From Gracilaria vermiculophylla (lineage: Eukaryota; Rhodophyta; Florideophyceae; Gracilariales; Gracilariaceae), in assembly GCA_019155205.2 (NCBI GenBank), contig JAHNZQ020000181.1, forward strand, positions 1,810,662 through 1,874,661: a DNA stretch of 64,000 bases, written 5' to 3'. The notes below the pieces were generated by a model. The model was given only the letters and a program-made list of their open reading frames with translations. It searched no databases and had not been told where the DNA came from. Positions 50,734 to 63,600 of the stretch are shown in pieces. Numbering within the stretch: position 1 is the first letter of the stretch; each line of letters starts with the position of its first letter. A program made the position numbers and the translations under genes.

Positions 50734-50976
50734 AATATGGCTTGTGGAATCAATTTCGTTACCACCAAAGCTATCTCCATTCCACTACACTGATGTATCA
50801 TAGATATTTGTCTGGCTTGGAGAAGCAGGTCTGATCAACTACATACGGACTACTAAAGCGAGTTCACTTCTGACTAATCGAGTTGCGTCCTTTTAAATCT
50901 AGTTAACACGTTTGTAAACAAACCACTGGAGTCAGAAATGTCATGGCCAATCCAACGTACACATTACAGGTCATAT

Positions 50977-53709
50977 TTATTCTTGATCTGTGGGAAAGAC
51001 GTGAGAGTACGGATTGAATTTGATCCCATCTCCGTGAAGTAAGTAAAACTTGTTTTGGAATTCCACCCAATGCAAACGCAAAGCATGCAGAAACGCCGAG
51101 AGGGATTCCATAAACATTAGCACACCCAAGGTTGCCGAAATCCACATGAAGAAGCCGACCATCATGGCAATAGGGTTTCCAGATGCTATGGACATGTACA
51201 GAAGCTTTTCAAGAAACACATTACTAAGCTCCGCATGAGCTAGACTGAGTGCCCACAACCGTAAATAACTGGCGGTGTTACTGATGGCACCAAGCACGAA
51301 CTCAATCGTATGAATCATCTGATGCACGAATACTTCACCAAAGTCGAATACTGCCCCGCGGGGGGTTTCTTCGGTTTCTTCGTCATCATCGCTAACTCGT
51401 GCATAACCTCGCCGTTTTCGATGTCTCGCACGAAGTATCAGAGGCTTGGGGAACAACATCCATGGAACCGCGACAATTGCAGACGTTGTGAGCACAAGCT
51501 GCAAGACATTTTGACCTGGAAACATTATCATATTCTCTGGAAGATTGCCAGGATTCATGAACATTCCAATGAGAACAGATTTTAAGTCAGGGGGTTCACA
51601 TGTTGGATCAGCTGCACAGGATGGCGCATTGTAGTCAATTAACCATTTCAGAATGATGAGAAACACCAAATATCCGAATATAGCATTCATAAAGATCATT
51701 TGAGGTATGAACACGTATATGATGTCCAGCTTTTGCTTAAAAAACTTTGCATTCCTGTATGAAAGACAAATGCCGAGCACCATTTGGGTCACACCCAAAA
51801 CAATGGAGAGCTTCATCTTGTAAGAATTAAAAAAAAGGAGGCCTGTCTTGCTTGCTTTCCATACTGGATCAAAACCGAACGGGTACGGGTTGAGCGGGGG
51901 CAGAACGCTCGCAGGATTGTCACAATTATCTATACCACAAGCCATTTCGCTTTCAGCCGTGTACTTCCATCGAGAGCCAAATATATCAATTGGGACCGCG
52001 AACATTTCATTGTATATGAATCCAGTGTAAATTGAAAAAATACCCATCAAAAGAATTATGTATCTTCCGTCAAACGCAGTCTTCATGATCTCTCCCATCC
52101 TCTTCCCCATTCTCTGCAGACGAACTTCATTTTTCACCATATATGCTGCAAAGGCGGCCATTAGGATTCCATGCCCAATGTCTCCAAACATGACAGCAAA
52201 CAAGAAGGGGAAAGTTATTATCGTGTACGGAGCTGGATTAATTTCTTGGTATTTCGCAACACCATATGACTCGACGATGCCTTGAAAGACCTCGGTGAAC
52301 TTGTTTGTTTTGTAGTATGTAGGGGGAACGTCTTCCGGACCAAGTGGCCTCTCTTCCAAAATAGACGGCACTTGGGCATTGGCCCTTCTTCTACCAATTT
52401 CAAGGGCGTTGCGTACATCATCTTGGGCTGATTCGGGACACCAAACATCTGCAATGAAGAGCTGTTGGCTGGTGTCGTAATTGAGAAGATTTAAAGTATT
52501 GAAGATGCCCATGTCACGTCTTACTTTTTCGCGCCAAGAAAGAATCTGCTTGGCGACGTCACGTAGTAGTTCAGCCTTTTGATTCCCGGCTGTGTCCATA
52601 ACTTGTTTCAAATCCGAAAGCTTGGACTTGCAATGGGTCAAGGCGGTCATTTGGCGCGTATGATCCTCTGGAATGGCGTACTTGTTGGCCTCAAATGCGA
52701 CACAGATTTTCGAAACTTTAGCTCGCACAGCATTACCAGAAAAAAATACCATGAAAACACTCTTCTCTATCTGAGACTTCGTCTGGGGGTCTGCAAGCTT
52801 TCGGTGGACATCTGAGAATCGCACAATGCAGTTTCCATGTGTCGCACGGAATAGAACACGCTCAAATGATGCAATTTTTTCCCTCGCGATGGTTCCTGTA
52901 AAGAAAGAAAGAAGAGCGGATTGATGTAATTCCTGATTTTCGCGAATGAATGCAGTTGGTGATGAAATAGATACATCATCCTCATCGACTACTATTGAAG
53001 GGGTTTCAGACAGAGCAGATATTTCTCCCATCATTCCAGCGATTAAGTTTGACCCGGCACGCGAGGCGGGTTTCGATGAAGACAGTGTAGACATTGATGA
53101 AGCAGATCGCATAATAGGTGCAGATTTGAAAAACTCCGCTGCTTTCTCCAAGACACAGAGCAGTTCCATAGTTTCATTGTACTCGGTAGAAATAAAATCC
53201 GCATTAGCATTCATATCAAGAAGGGCTTTCTCAAGGCTGTTGAGATGGGCATCGAGATCATCCAGACGACAGGTGGGCCCAGTGCCAGGACCGTCAAAAG
53301 CAGAGGGGGTTAATGGTAATTGCGGTATATCTTTGATTTGATCAGTCAGGTAGCGGATAATGCGTAGCATTTCGTCGCAGCGTCTGACATTGTCACTATA
53401 TGAGCGTTGAAATGCAGATTGGCTCTCGTTGAGATCCTTGAACTGACATAGCCCAAGCTCTCCTATCTCATCGATTGTGTCATGCGCTGCACCTCGATCA
53501 AAGTAAAGCCGAACAAGAACCATGTTTTCTGAACGAAACAAACAGCCTATGCGAGCAGTGCGCATTCTATTGAATGTAGCCTTGCGTGATGGCTTTTTTG
53601 TATGTTTTGGATCATTGTCACTGCCAGCCAGTGCAGAGAGACGCAGTCCAGAGTTTGCTCGACGACCAAGTGAGGCAAGTGTAGAGTAAGGTTCACGTAC
53701 AGACGGCAT
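50977..53709 (-). CDS. VHA-a: V-type H+-ATPase subunit a
   Basis: Membrane subunit forming the proton half-channels of the V-ATPase. Predicted 910 aa, single exon. The conserved start region (CLFRSENMVLVRLYFDRGAA, IGELGLCQFKDLNESQSAFQ) is preceded by ~55 extra residues; Met49 (ATG 53565) is an alternative start giving the usual length. The cytosolic N-terminal domain is followed by eight or so helices from YGVAKYQEINPAPYTIITF, GDIGHGILMAAFAAYMVKNE, YIILLMGIFSIYTGFIYNEM to the C-terminus. The essential proton-channel Arg is Arg817 in NTASYLRLWALSLAHAELSN. The tail VEFQNKFYLLHGDGIKFNPY is typical. Vacuolar versus Golgi isoform cannot be told. Confidence 0.96.
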   Translation of the reverse strand: MPSVREPYSTLASLGRRANSGLRLSALAGSDNDPKHTKKPSRKATFNRMRTARIGCLFRSENMVLVRLYFDRGAAHDTIDEIGELGLCQFKDLNESQSAFQRSYSDNVRRCDEMLRIIRYLTDQIKDIPQLPLTPSAFDGPGTGPTCRLDDLDAHLNSLEKALLDMNANADFISTEYNETMELLCVLEKAAEFFKSAPIMRSASSMSTLSSSKPASRAGSNLIAGMMGEISALSETPSIVVDEDDVSISSPTAFIRENQELHQSALLSFFTGTIAREKIASFERVLFRATHGNCIVRFSDVHRKLADPQTKSQIEKSVFMVFFSGNAVRAKVSKICVAFEANKYAIPEDHTRQMTALTHCKSKLSDLKQVMDTAGNQKAELLRDVAKQILSWREKVRRDMGIFNTLNLLNYDTSQQLFIADVWCPESAQDDVRNALEIGRRRANAQVPSILEERPLGPEDVPPTYYKTNKFTEVFQGIVESYGVAKYQEINPAPYTIITFPFLFAVMFGDIGHGILMAAFAAYMVKNEVRLQRMGKRMGEIMKTAFDGRYIILLMGIFSIYTGFIYNEMFAVPIDIFGSRWKYTAESEMACGIDNCDNPASVLPPLNPYPFGFDPVWKASKTGLLFFNSYKMKLSIVLGVTQMVLGICLSYRNAKFFKQKLDIIYVFIPQMIFMNAIFGYLVFLIILKWLIDYNAPSCAADPTCEPPDLKSVLIGMFMNPGNLPENMIMFPGQNVLQLVLTTSAIVAVPWMLFPKPLILRARHRKRRGYARVSDDDEETEETPRGAVFDFGEVFVHQMIHTIEFVLGAISNTASYLRLWALSLAHAELSNVFLEKLLYMSIASGNPIAMMVGFFMWISATLGVLMFMESLSAFLHALRLHWVEFQNKFYLLHGDGIKFNPYSHVFPTDQE

Positions 53710-54677
53710 GGTACCGGCGGCTGCAACCGCCGGGGTGCTGCTTCGACGTCTCGTGTTGAAGAACGCTCTGGCACACGGCCAGAGAAGAAAGCAAGGCCGC
53801 TTACGATGTGACGAGAAAGTTGTTTTGGTCGTGCTCTCCGTTCGGTATAATTGCTTGGGATAAACGGAGTTGAGGGCGCAAGTTCAGTCCCGTTCTATGC
53901 ACACGAAAGTAAACCAGAATATCGTTTACTCCCGCGTTAAACTGCCACTGAAGCTGGTTTAAGGGGATAAATTCACGCTGTGGAGGGGTCGAGCAAAGCA
54001 CGTTTTGGTAAACCTCGCTTCAAGAACCAAACAAAGCCCTTCCTAATCGGTGTCGATGGAGTGCGTCCGAGCAGAGAGAGAGACTGCAGAGCAATGTGGC
54101 GGAACCGCAAGATGGCCACACAGGGAGGGGGGGCTGGGGGGGGGGGCGCAACTCAGTCTTACAGTCAAATTGCAATCATCCCGGATGCGCATGACACTTT
54201 CATTTTGTCCGGAATTCACGTAACTGACGGTAAGAAGAGTCTGTACACGAAAGTGGCAAAGTAGCCTCACCGTCTCGGCCTTCGCGGAAACCAGCAGCTT
54301 CGCGCGGCGGCCAGCCATTGTTGGCATTTTGGAGTCCCGTACTTCCTCGTTCATTGCGTTGTACGAAAAGGTGTTCCATTTGATTAGACACACACATGTG
54401 CAGAGTGCGCAACTGCGTGCTTCGGAACGTCATAAACGCCTTCGCCTCTCCTGTATAGCAGCGGTATTCCGGGCTCACAATCAAACACTGCGAATCTCCC
54501 GGATATGGAAAGGCTTGATACTCAGATTTGCCGGTCTCACTAAAAGCATCAAGCGTTTTTGAAAACTTTATTCAGCTCAACGTATCATCTGCTGTGCTTG
54601 TATGCATTACATCTCTGGTTGTTCTTTGCCTCGAAACTCGTTGTTCTTATCCTTGCATACATACACGAATTAAAGAT
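53710..54677. other. Divergent intergenic region, V-ATPase a / VPS13
   Basis: This 968-bp region contains a G-rich tract (54123-54146). A short plus-strand frame from the ATG at 54094 (about 56 codons, Gly-rich start, ends near 54264) runs over that tract; I do not regard it as proven. Confidence 0.45.
54123..54146 (+). repeat. G-tract
   Basis: GGG-A-G7-CT-G11 on the plus strand. A second long G-tract in a divergent promoter of this window. Confidence 0.8.
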
Positions 54678-57600
54678 ATGCTCGAAGGGATCGTCTCAGA
54701 CGGGCTTGTAAGGCTACTTGGCAGTTACGTCGATGGCCTTAACAGAGAGAGTATAAGGTTGGGTGTTTGGAGAGGCGATCTTGAGCTTAAAAACCTTCGA
54801 CTCCGCCCTGATGCGCTCGCCGTCCTATTTGAGACTTTAGGACTTGATCTTCCTGTTACTGTCACAGCTGGATATATCGGTCTCCTTCGATTGGAAGTCC
54901 CGTGGAAGAGACTGCGTTCTGCGCCAGTCCGTATTTTTATGCATGACGTGACCGTTGTGGCCTCTCCAGTTTCCGATGGTGACCAAAGCGCCCTTGAATT
55001 GAGAGATAAACGCCTGAAGGCAGCTCGGCTCGCCACAGATGAAGCTCTTCGAGACGCCAAGTTTAGCGTAAGGTCCATGACCATTAATCGCGCTAAAAAG
55101 GCCAATACAGCTCAAGGCGAGTCCGTCAGCGACCCATATGCAAGCGACCAACCAGCAACGCAGCAGACTGGTAATAGAATCACAAGATGGGGATGGCGTT
55201 TCACTAGCAAGTTTGTCACCAAGATCGTGGACAATATTCAAATCGATGTTGAAAACGTAATCGTGCAATACGAAGATGCCAGTAGTGTACGGGATCGCCC
55301 TTACACCGCAACCTTAGCCTTTGACTCCCTTCGCGCTTGCTCTACTAACTCACGATGGATTCCAGTCTTTATCGAAAGCCCGGATTCTCCCGTTGTTCAC
55401 AAAGTTGTATATATGAAGGGATTAGTTCTCAACTGGGCACCCGGAAACGCTATTAACGATCTAAAAAGTTGGATCTTGGATAAGGAAGCTTATGGTGCAA
55501 AGAAGGACTGGCTGAATTTTGTAAAAAGTGCGTCTCGTCATGCCATACGACCTATGGACGGAGAATTACGAATAGCACTCACCAAAAGCTCTGCACTGGC
55601 ATCAGCGTTAGCAGGAACAGACGAACATCTTAAAGAGCTCAGACACGTTCCACGGGTACAAATGGACCTTCATTTTCCGGATGTGAAGATTGCCTTGGAT
55701 GATTTCCAGTACCATACCTTGCTATCCACCGTTATGTATTTATCTGACATCGATAGAAAAGTGCGACCAAAATCTGCTAGGGGACGATGGTTTTGGGCTT
55801 TGGAAAGGCTGCTTCCTCGATTTAAAGAAAGACGAGAAGCAGCGCTTCGCTTTAACGCAGAAGGTATGAGGAAGTTCCGAGAAAGTAGAGAAGAGTATTG
55901 TCGGGTGAGGAATGCTGTCGTGAACGCGCGAAGAGACGGGGTACCAGAATCCATTGAAGACGCCGAACGTCTTCACGATTTAGAGGGTTCTCTTCCTTAC
56001 GGGGATATCGTATTGTTTCGCAATATCGCAGATTCTGAGCTCTACGCTTCGTTGGAAAAGACTACGCAACAAACTGCTACGACTTCAAGGTTTTGGTCGT
56101 TTTTTTCTCGTCGCAGTCAAGTGGTTGATAAGTCTGCCACTGAAAAAACAGAAGAAACGCAATCTGTCCAGAATTCCTTCAAGAAGAATGAAACCACTGA
56201 AAATGAAGAGAATCAACCTGATATCCAGAATGCCGAAGCTCCACCAGCCTCAGACTCTATTGGGCAAGAAGAAGAAGATGTTGAAGCAACTCTATCAGCA
56301 TCAAACTCTGGCACTGGGGATCACCCAGATCAAAGCACCTCCTCGGGCTTATCTTGTCAAGATTTCAATGGGGGCGAGATTGTCATACCAAACTTCCGCA
56401 TGGGCTTTCTTTTGGAAAGTGGCTGTATTCAACTTAAACACGGTGGGTTCCCAACAGATCCTGTGCCCTTCTCTAATCTTGAGTTCAGAGAATTACGTCT
56501 TGGAATAGAGACAAGGCCTGGAGCTGGCCTATTACTAGAGGCACTGTTGGGAAACTTTGAGGTTGTTGATCTGGAGAAGAAAATGAGAATAATGTACCCT
56601 AGAGTTCCGTGGGCAGGGAATGTGATCAAATCAGAGTGCGAACGTAGAGTCAACGACCAGAGTGTAACAGATCCTATAATAAGCATGGAGGCTGTGCCCA
56701 AAGCATCCAGCACCGAAACTATAGAACCCGAAATTGGCGACGAGACGACCCCACTGGATTCTAATGGCTCGCTGTGTGCAGTGTTGCATTCGTACCCCAA
56801 CGAGATAGCCGATGCAATATTCGCAATTCGTGGTGAATATGGATTGGGTATGAATCTAAACATTCCGGAATCCCATGGATATTCAAACGGACTTCAGTAC
56901 AGCTCAGCGCTTCCCATGAGGGCCTCCGGTAGTTATTCGTTCAACAACGAGAGTAATTCCGAACGTCCACTAAGCAACACGGAAGCTTTTCATGTGCCTC
57001 AAACACCTCTGAAGTATATTGCTGCATTAAGATTGAATCAAGAGGAAGTCCTCGATGGGGATTGGGCCCAGGGGTCGACAAGAATGGCCATGGACCTCGC
57101 CATTGGAGGCATGGAAGTCCTCTTAGATGGACCTCAGGGAGCCTTCATATCATCCACTTTGTTCTGGCATCCGAGAGAGAAGATGCCTTCAATAATGCAG
57201 TTTTTAGCTAAATCCGCAGCACCTCGTCTTGCATCATTAAGAATGGATATCCAAAAAGCTATTCTTGAGAGATCGGTTCCCATGCGTATGGACATATTAA
57301 TTCGTGGTCCTCGTTTTGTTATGCCCGCACCAAAAGCAGCAAACGTTTCTTTAGTTCTTGATCTCGGGACTTTTGCAATGGAAACGTCTACTGGTCCTTC
57401 TGAAGATGTTATCGTCAATTACTCTGGAAGAAGTAATGTACTGGAGAAGGATAGTCCAAGAAATGAACCGGTGTCCATTCGATACACTGATTACAGAATG
57501 GCCTGTACAGATCTTGGTTTGTACATAATGCCTAGAACTGGAATCAAGGGATCCGAGAGGATCATAACCCCCTTCTCTGTTCATCTTCTATTACAGGTTA

Positions 57601-60600
57601 TGCACAACTCATCATTTGTGGATGCAATCACTGCATCTCTTGGGCCGTTAAACGCTGCAAAGGTTAGATTGCAAGGCGAGTTGCCATCTCTTAAAATATC
57701 GGTTTCTCACGGGGGCTTTCGAAACATCCTGAAAGTGGCAAGAGGTTGGGGACGCGACTCAGAAACTTCACTTCCTGCGAGTGGCATCGAGCCTAATCGT
57801 GCGACACACTCTCTAACAATTCCTTCAGAACTTGAAGATATCAGACAGTCTCAGCATCCTCAGTATCAAAATGTGACAGGGAACGAAAACAAATCAGGTT
57901 TGATTTCTTTCTCAATGAATCTTGGTTTTGAGGAATTGCAGCTCGAACTAAGGGACGCGATGGCTAGTAGAATCGTGACAATATCATCTTCTGGAACAAA
58001 TGTCAGTTTAGTGAAGCGGGCTGATGTTGACAATTTTGAGTTTCGAGTTCACACATTTACTGTTCTCGATGGCAGTCGTGGAGCTACCGCTCCCTTCCGT
58101 CGCATCGCATATGCAGGAGGTGATGACGTTGATTACAGGGTAATGAAAGAAACAGATGACAGCCAGGAAGATGGTTTGAACTCAAGCGAAGGTCAAGCTT
58201 TTATTTCACTTTCTTACAGAGGAGATGTAGCGAGACATGAGCAATCGCTGGCGATACGAATATTGTCTCTCAATTTAGTATGCGTCAGAGAAACATATTT
58301 TGCACTCGCTGACTTCTTCTATCTAAGTGATGCTCAGGCTCAGAATTTCGGTTTGGACGAGCTTCCGGAAGATTATAAACAAGCGGCAGCTGCTTCGGAA
58401 ATATCCGCCGTAACCACTGTTCTTGATGAAGCACCCGAAGCTTTCGAAGAAGAAACAGACGAAAACGAATATTCAGACCCTTTCGCTGCCCTTGGTATGA
58501 CAACTTCTGAAGCTGCGAGAGCATTTCGTGATCAGGCTGGTAGAGGCATGGAAATATCAAAACAAGCATTTGCTGATCGCGGTCAGCTCTCAGTAAATGC
58601 TGAACTGGACGGCCTCGTTGTAACTTTGGTGACAGCGGAGGGAGCTATCGCATGCTTTGATGTTTCTCATTGCAAGGCAGATCTAACCCAGTATGCCAAC
58701 GGAGCAATCGAGGCCTCAGGAGAGCTTGGTGGATTCGGTGTTCGGGACTTAACCTCAGCCTTTGACGTATATTCTGAAACGATACGATATAGTCGTAGTT
58801 GCGCTACTTCAATAAGTGAAGCACCCTCAAGTTCAGATGGTTGGTCCCTCAGGGTCCCAGATTCGAAGAAAGATGATATTTGGCTTGAAGCTCGCCTCCG
58901 AAATATTCGCATCGTTTACTTACACAGGTTCATTGTAATCCTTAAAAAGTACTTTGATGTTTTGAGAGCGAGCTTAAAACCTGTTCTGGAAATGAAAGGA
59001 GGCATTGCTGAGGTGTTCGATGAGGAAATTGGAGAGGATTTCCCAGTCACTCCAAATTCTGAAGGAAGAATTCGAGTTCGTATTCTCACCGAGGACGTAG
59101 ATCTTGTAATGCCCAGGCATTCTCAAAGCCCTTATGAAGCTCTGCGTTTTCTTGTGTCACACTCATCGATTACAAACGACAGTCCATCTGCCCCAGGATA
59201 CCACATAGGATTTGAAATGAAGGCTGAGGGAGTTAATGCTCATGTTCTCTATCAACCTCCCGCGGAAGGGGAAGGTCGGGCCTTGACTGAAGGGGGGACA
59301 GAGCCTGTTCTCAAGCAGATTACACCAAACTGCCCAATTGTAGATTTGCTACCTTTTTCAGAGGATATATGGATTGTGGCCAAGTTGGATACATGGAGGC
59401 GACGGCGCGTACCTGAAGTTATTTTGAACGCAGAAGGAATTCCCGTTCTGAAAGACGGTCAAGAGGAAAGAGAATACGACCCAGGGAAGTGGTTACCGTC
59501 TATTCGAGTCCGGGTAAGTGCTCCGAATGGTATATCTGCAAGGCTTTGCGAGGCGGAATATAGCATTCTCTATTTCACTTTCACTGAAAACATTATTGAA
59601 CGTCCGGACATAGAATTCACGGATATAGTGCGAGGCTTGAAGACTCCGATACTACCGACGCGAAAGCCAGTACAGCCAATCATGTTTTCATCGAACAGAA
59701 TGCCCCCCAACTACCAGATTCTTTTTGAAGTGCCATTGATACAGAGTGTTATTATGTCTGGTGCAGATGGCAGAGATGATTCATCTCGATTAATTCGCAC
59801 AGAGCTTCGCGATCTCGTTGGTTCTTTTGAGTATGGTGTTGATTATAGGATGACTATTGACGTGAGTGCCAATATGCACTCTCTTAAGGACGCCCGGCCA
59901 TATTCTGATACTAATGGAATGACTTTAATTATGCCAACGTGTGAAACACAACAGAGCCATCAAATGTCGCCGCAAGGTAGGAGCTGTAGTGGAAAGGAAT
60001 CCACTTCGGACATGGCGAGATCCCTAGCGTTGACTTGGGACCGTCCCTTTGGCTTTCGGGCAAACGTTATGGTTGTTGCCTCTGATCTCAGAATAATTGT
60101 GGAGCCTGAATTGTTCCGTGACCTTGGAGCACTTACTGCCCCGGGATTTCCATTTCTGAAGTCCTCAGCACCACCCCCCCTTTTGCGGTTTAATGGGAGG
60201 CTGCTTATTGTAACGGTATCTAGACCTGAGATATGGCTAATGGCAAGTCAATATCCTGGTGACGGTCGTTCTCTTGTTATTCGCGGCGATGTGATTGCAA
60301 AAGTGTTATGGGCTCCAGTAACAGGTCGAAATACTGTCGAAGTTGCTGCCCGTGATGTTCGAATCAACCTTTCCAGTCTCGGCCCATTGATGAACACGCC
60401 CCTTGAGAGATCTAATTCTCATCTTTTGGCGTCCATCCCATCGACATTTGAGAGGAAGGAAACTGAAACCCCAATGTTATACTCTTGTGATGTATCAACG
60501 AAATTTGAGGGTAGAGGGTACGATCCGCCTCAGAACCCCGGAGATGAACCAAGCAAAGCGCCAGGATCATCTCTCTCTGTGAACGCGGAATCTTTCCTCG

Positions 60601-63600
60601 TAAGAATCGATGTGAATGACGCTTCCCTGATACTTGCTGTTGGTTCCCGTCTTGTGCGTTTAAAGCCAAGTCCGTTATCTGAAAGACCAGAACAGCCAGG
60701 TAGATTTGATCAATGGATCGACAGAGGTGACGAAGATGATGCAAAGCTTTCGGTTGATTTCGCGTTACCTCACTGTCGCCTTATGTTCACGGATGAAACC
60801 CTTGGGCGTTATGTTCCCATCATGGAGGCGAGACTTAGAAACGGAATCCTGAAGTCAAACGTTCCTTGGCTTACTAACGCCGCCTTCGAATTTGCGTTGG
60901 ATCTCTTCAACGAAGAAAAGGGATGGTGGGAACCTGGTATTGAGTCTTTTCCTATTGTGTTTGCATCGTCTAAGGGACGCTCAGGTTCATTGGCGATTCA
61001 TGTAAGGGCTGAACGAAATATTGATGTTAATGTAACTCCAAATACTGTGTCAGGGGCAGCCAGAGTTTCCAAAGCTTTGAAGTCGGCAATTGAAGAACTA
61101 AGAGCACGACTAAAACTCGAAGACGAGAATCCACAGGCAGTCAAGAGCCATTTCAGCCGTCCCCCCGTGCATTCAGGCCAATCATCAAATTCTGGATCGA
61201 AGAGGCCAAGCGTTGCGGCTTTTTGTGTGCGGAATGAAACAGGTCGTGCAATTCAGATGTGGCTACCATACGATTCTAAGAGACGTGCTCTTAGGGGCAA
61301 CGGTGGGGAGATTGAAGTGGATACCCCATCCGAAGATATTCTATGGACTGCCTCAGGTGCCATTGGGGGTTTATCACACGACCCCTCGATTAATCGTCAA
61401 CTGTCGATGTCATGCATCCTTTCGCTGAGTGGGTATGAGGCTCTCACGCTATCAACGGAACATACTGGAATCCGACTAGTCAAATTGATTCCTGACGCAA
61501 GAGATATGGCGACCCCCGCTACTGGGCCGCGATCTCTTCCATCTGTACTGACATTGATTTGGGCTGTGACAATGAGAGACGGTGTTCCTTGCGGCTGTAT
61601 AAGATCCGCTGTCCGAATTGTAAACCGCACGAAACGGTTATTGGAAGTGAATATTGGAGGCATGAGAAAGTCCAGAAGTGACGGGAACAATGTAGCTTTG
61701 AGCCTACTGCGTGGAGAACAGGAACTGCCCAGAGACTGTCACAGGCGAATTAAGCCAGGAGAGGCATGGGCTATACCAATATACGCCATTCACAGAATGA
61801 TTCGCATTCGGCCGTATCTGCTTCATGCTTTCGAAAACGAAACCAGTACAACTGATGGAAAATTGGATGATGTTCAAATCGAGAACTCAAGCCTTCGATA
61901 TGAGTTTCTTTGGAGCGATGCCCTCAACAACTTGGCCTCTTTGTATGAAATTGCCAGCAAAATGAGCTCTATCGAAGGCCTGGCCGAACTTTCTGTTGAT
62001 TCGTCGGCAGCATCTACATCTTCATCACCTGTGCTGAAGTGCGAGGGTGCAGGATCAAGAAAAGTATTTTGTTTATCAGTCTATCCGATTATGGATGCGG
62101 CTGTCGTGGACTATTCCAGAGCAAAGAATGGTATTCTTGGTGCAATAGATGTGCAATTGTGTACGCCTTTAGTTATCGAAAACCTTCTACCGCGATCTGT
62201 TTTTCTGAAATTTGCTATACCAGGGGACTCGCAACGTATTGGCGCCCATCAGATTATCGATGGAAAGCATATTGATCCTCTGGCGGAAGCTCATATTCAC
62301 GGTGCAGGATCCGCTCAATCATCTCTTGCAGTTGCCGTAGGAATGGATAACAGTCTCGACAGGAAGACCAGGTTGATGTCAAAAAATGTACCAATGCTTC
62401 CTTCGAGACAGACAGGAGATTTCCATCCTAACTTTCTATCCCTTAAAGCAATATCGACAGGGATAGGGAGGTACATGCCTTTCAAAGTCATGTTGGAACA
62501 CGATCAAAACACGTACTCAAAACGAGTTAGATTGTACTGCAAGTACTGGATACGCAACAGATCTGATACGGATCTTTTCTTTCGTGATCGCGAACACATT
62601 CGTGGGAGATCCGTGTCAAACCCAAAAGTGTTTCTCAAGGGATGTCCTCCCGGCAGGGTGGCTGATAAATACGTTTGTTTCTCAGGAAATTGGATTGCCT
62701 TTCAAAGAGCAGATGCCACCGAGGACATTTGGGTTCCAATGAGTACTGAAATCGCTGAGGTAGATAAACCAACACCCATAAACCTCGAAGGACTATCCTT
62801 GGTTGTTGACGTGCGTCCTGCTGTGGGAAAGTTTCATCGGACACTAGTAGTAACGATTCGCAATTCTTTATGGTTGCAAAACGGTACCGGTACTATGCTT
62901 CAGTGGTGTCAACCTGAAGCTCTGAATCCCCATGGGATAGCTTTGGCATCAAAGGTACATGCCGTTGCGGCGGGAGATCATATGGCAGTGCACTGGGATT
63001 TTCGATCGCAGAAGAAATCATTATGTTTTAGAAGAGCCAATGAAGATTGTTCAAGCGACTGGATGTGGTCTCGGCCTGTTTTTGTTGAAGGAGTGCAAGG
63101 TGAGTTTCCGACGAAGATGTATCGTCCAAAACGCCATGAGCAGTACATCGCCCGTGTCGTGATTTCAAAACTAGGAAATGGTGTTTCTGCAATCGTCGTA
63201 AACAGAGAAGATCGGACCATGCCCCCGTATCGAATTGTGAATCTCTGCGTGAACAGGTCAATTGCATTCCGCCAGTCAGGGGTCAATGAAACTCGACCTT
63301 GGCTGGTCAGGCCAGGAAGATCAACTCGGTATGCTTGGGACGACCCGCAAGCACCTATCAAACGGAGGTCATTGGTAGTGGAGGTCATTGAGCCAGCGAA
63401 AATGGAAAGCGATCGCTTGGGGAGCAGGTCTGGGTCGCAGCAGCCCCTCAGGCGACAGAATATGGGGACGGATGAAGATGGAGAAGCTAATCATCATGTT
63501 CTAGAGAGGAAAAAAACGCGAGAGATAAGATATCCGAAATTCAATTTGAATATCGATATGATCCGGGCTGAAGTACCTTTAACTAAGGGGAGGAAGATTG

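Noticed and set aside
54094..54264. Short plus-strand frame (about 56 codons, Gly-rich start) in the V-ATPase a / VPS13 spacer
   Set aside because: Encoded partly by a G-homopolymer, no family and no splice partner; kept only as a note in the intergenic entry.
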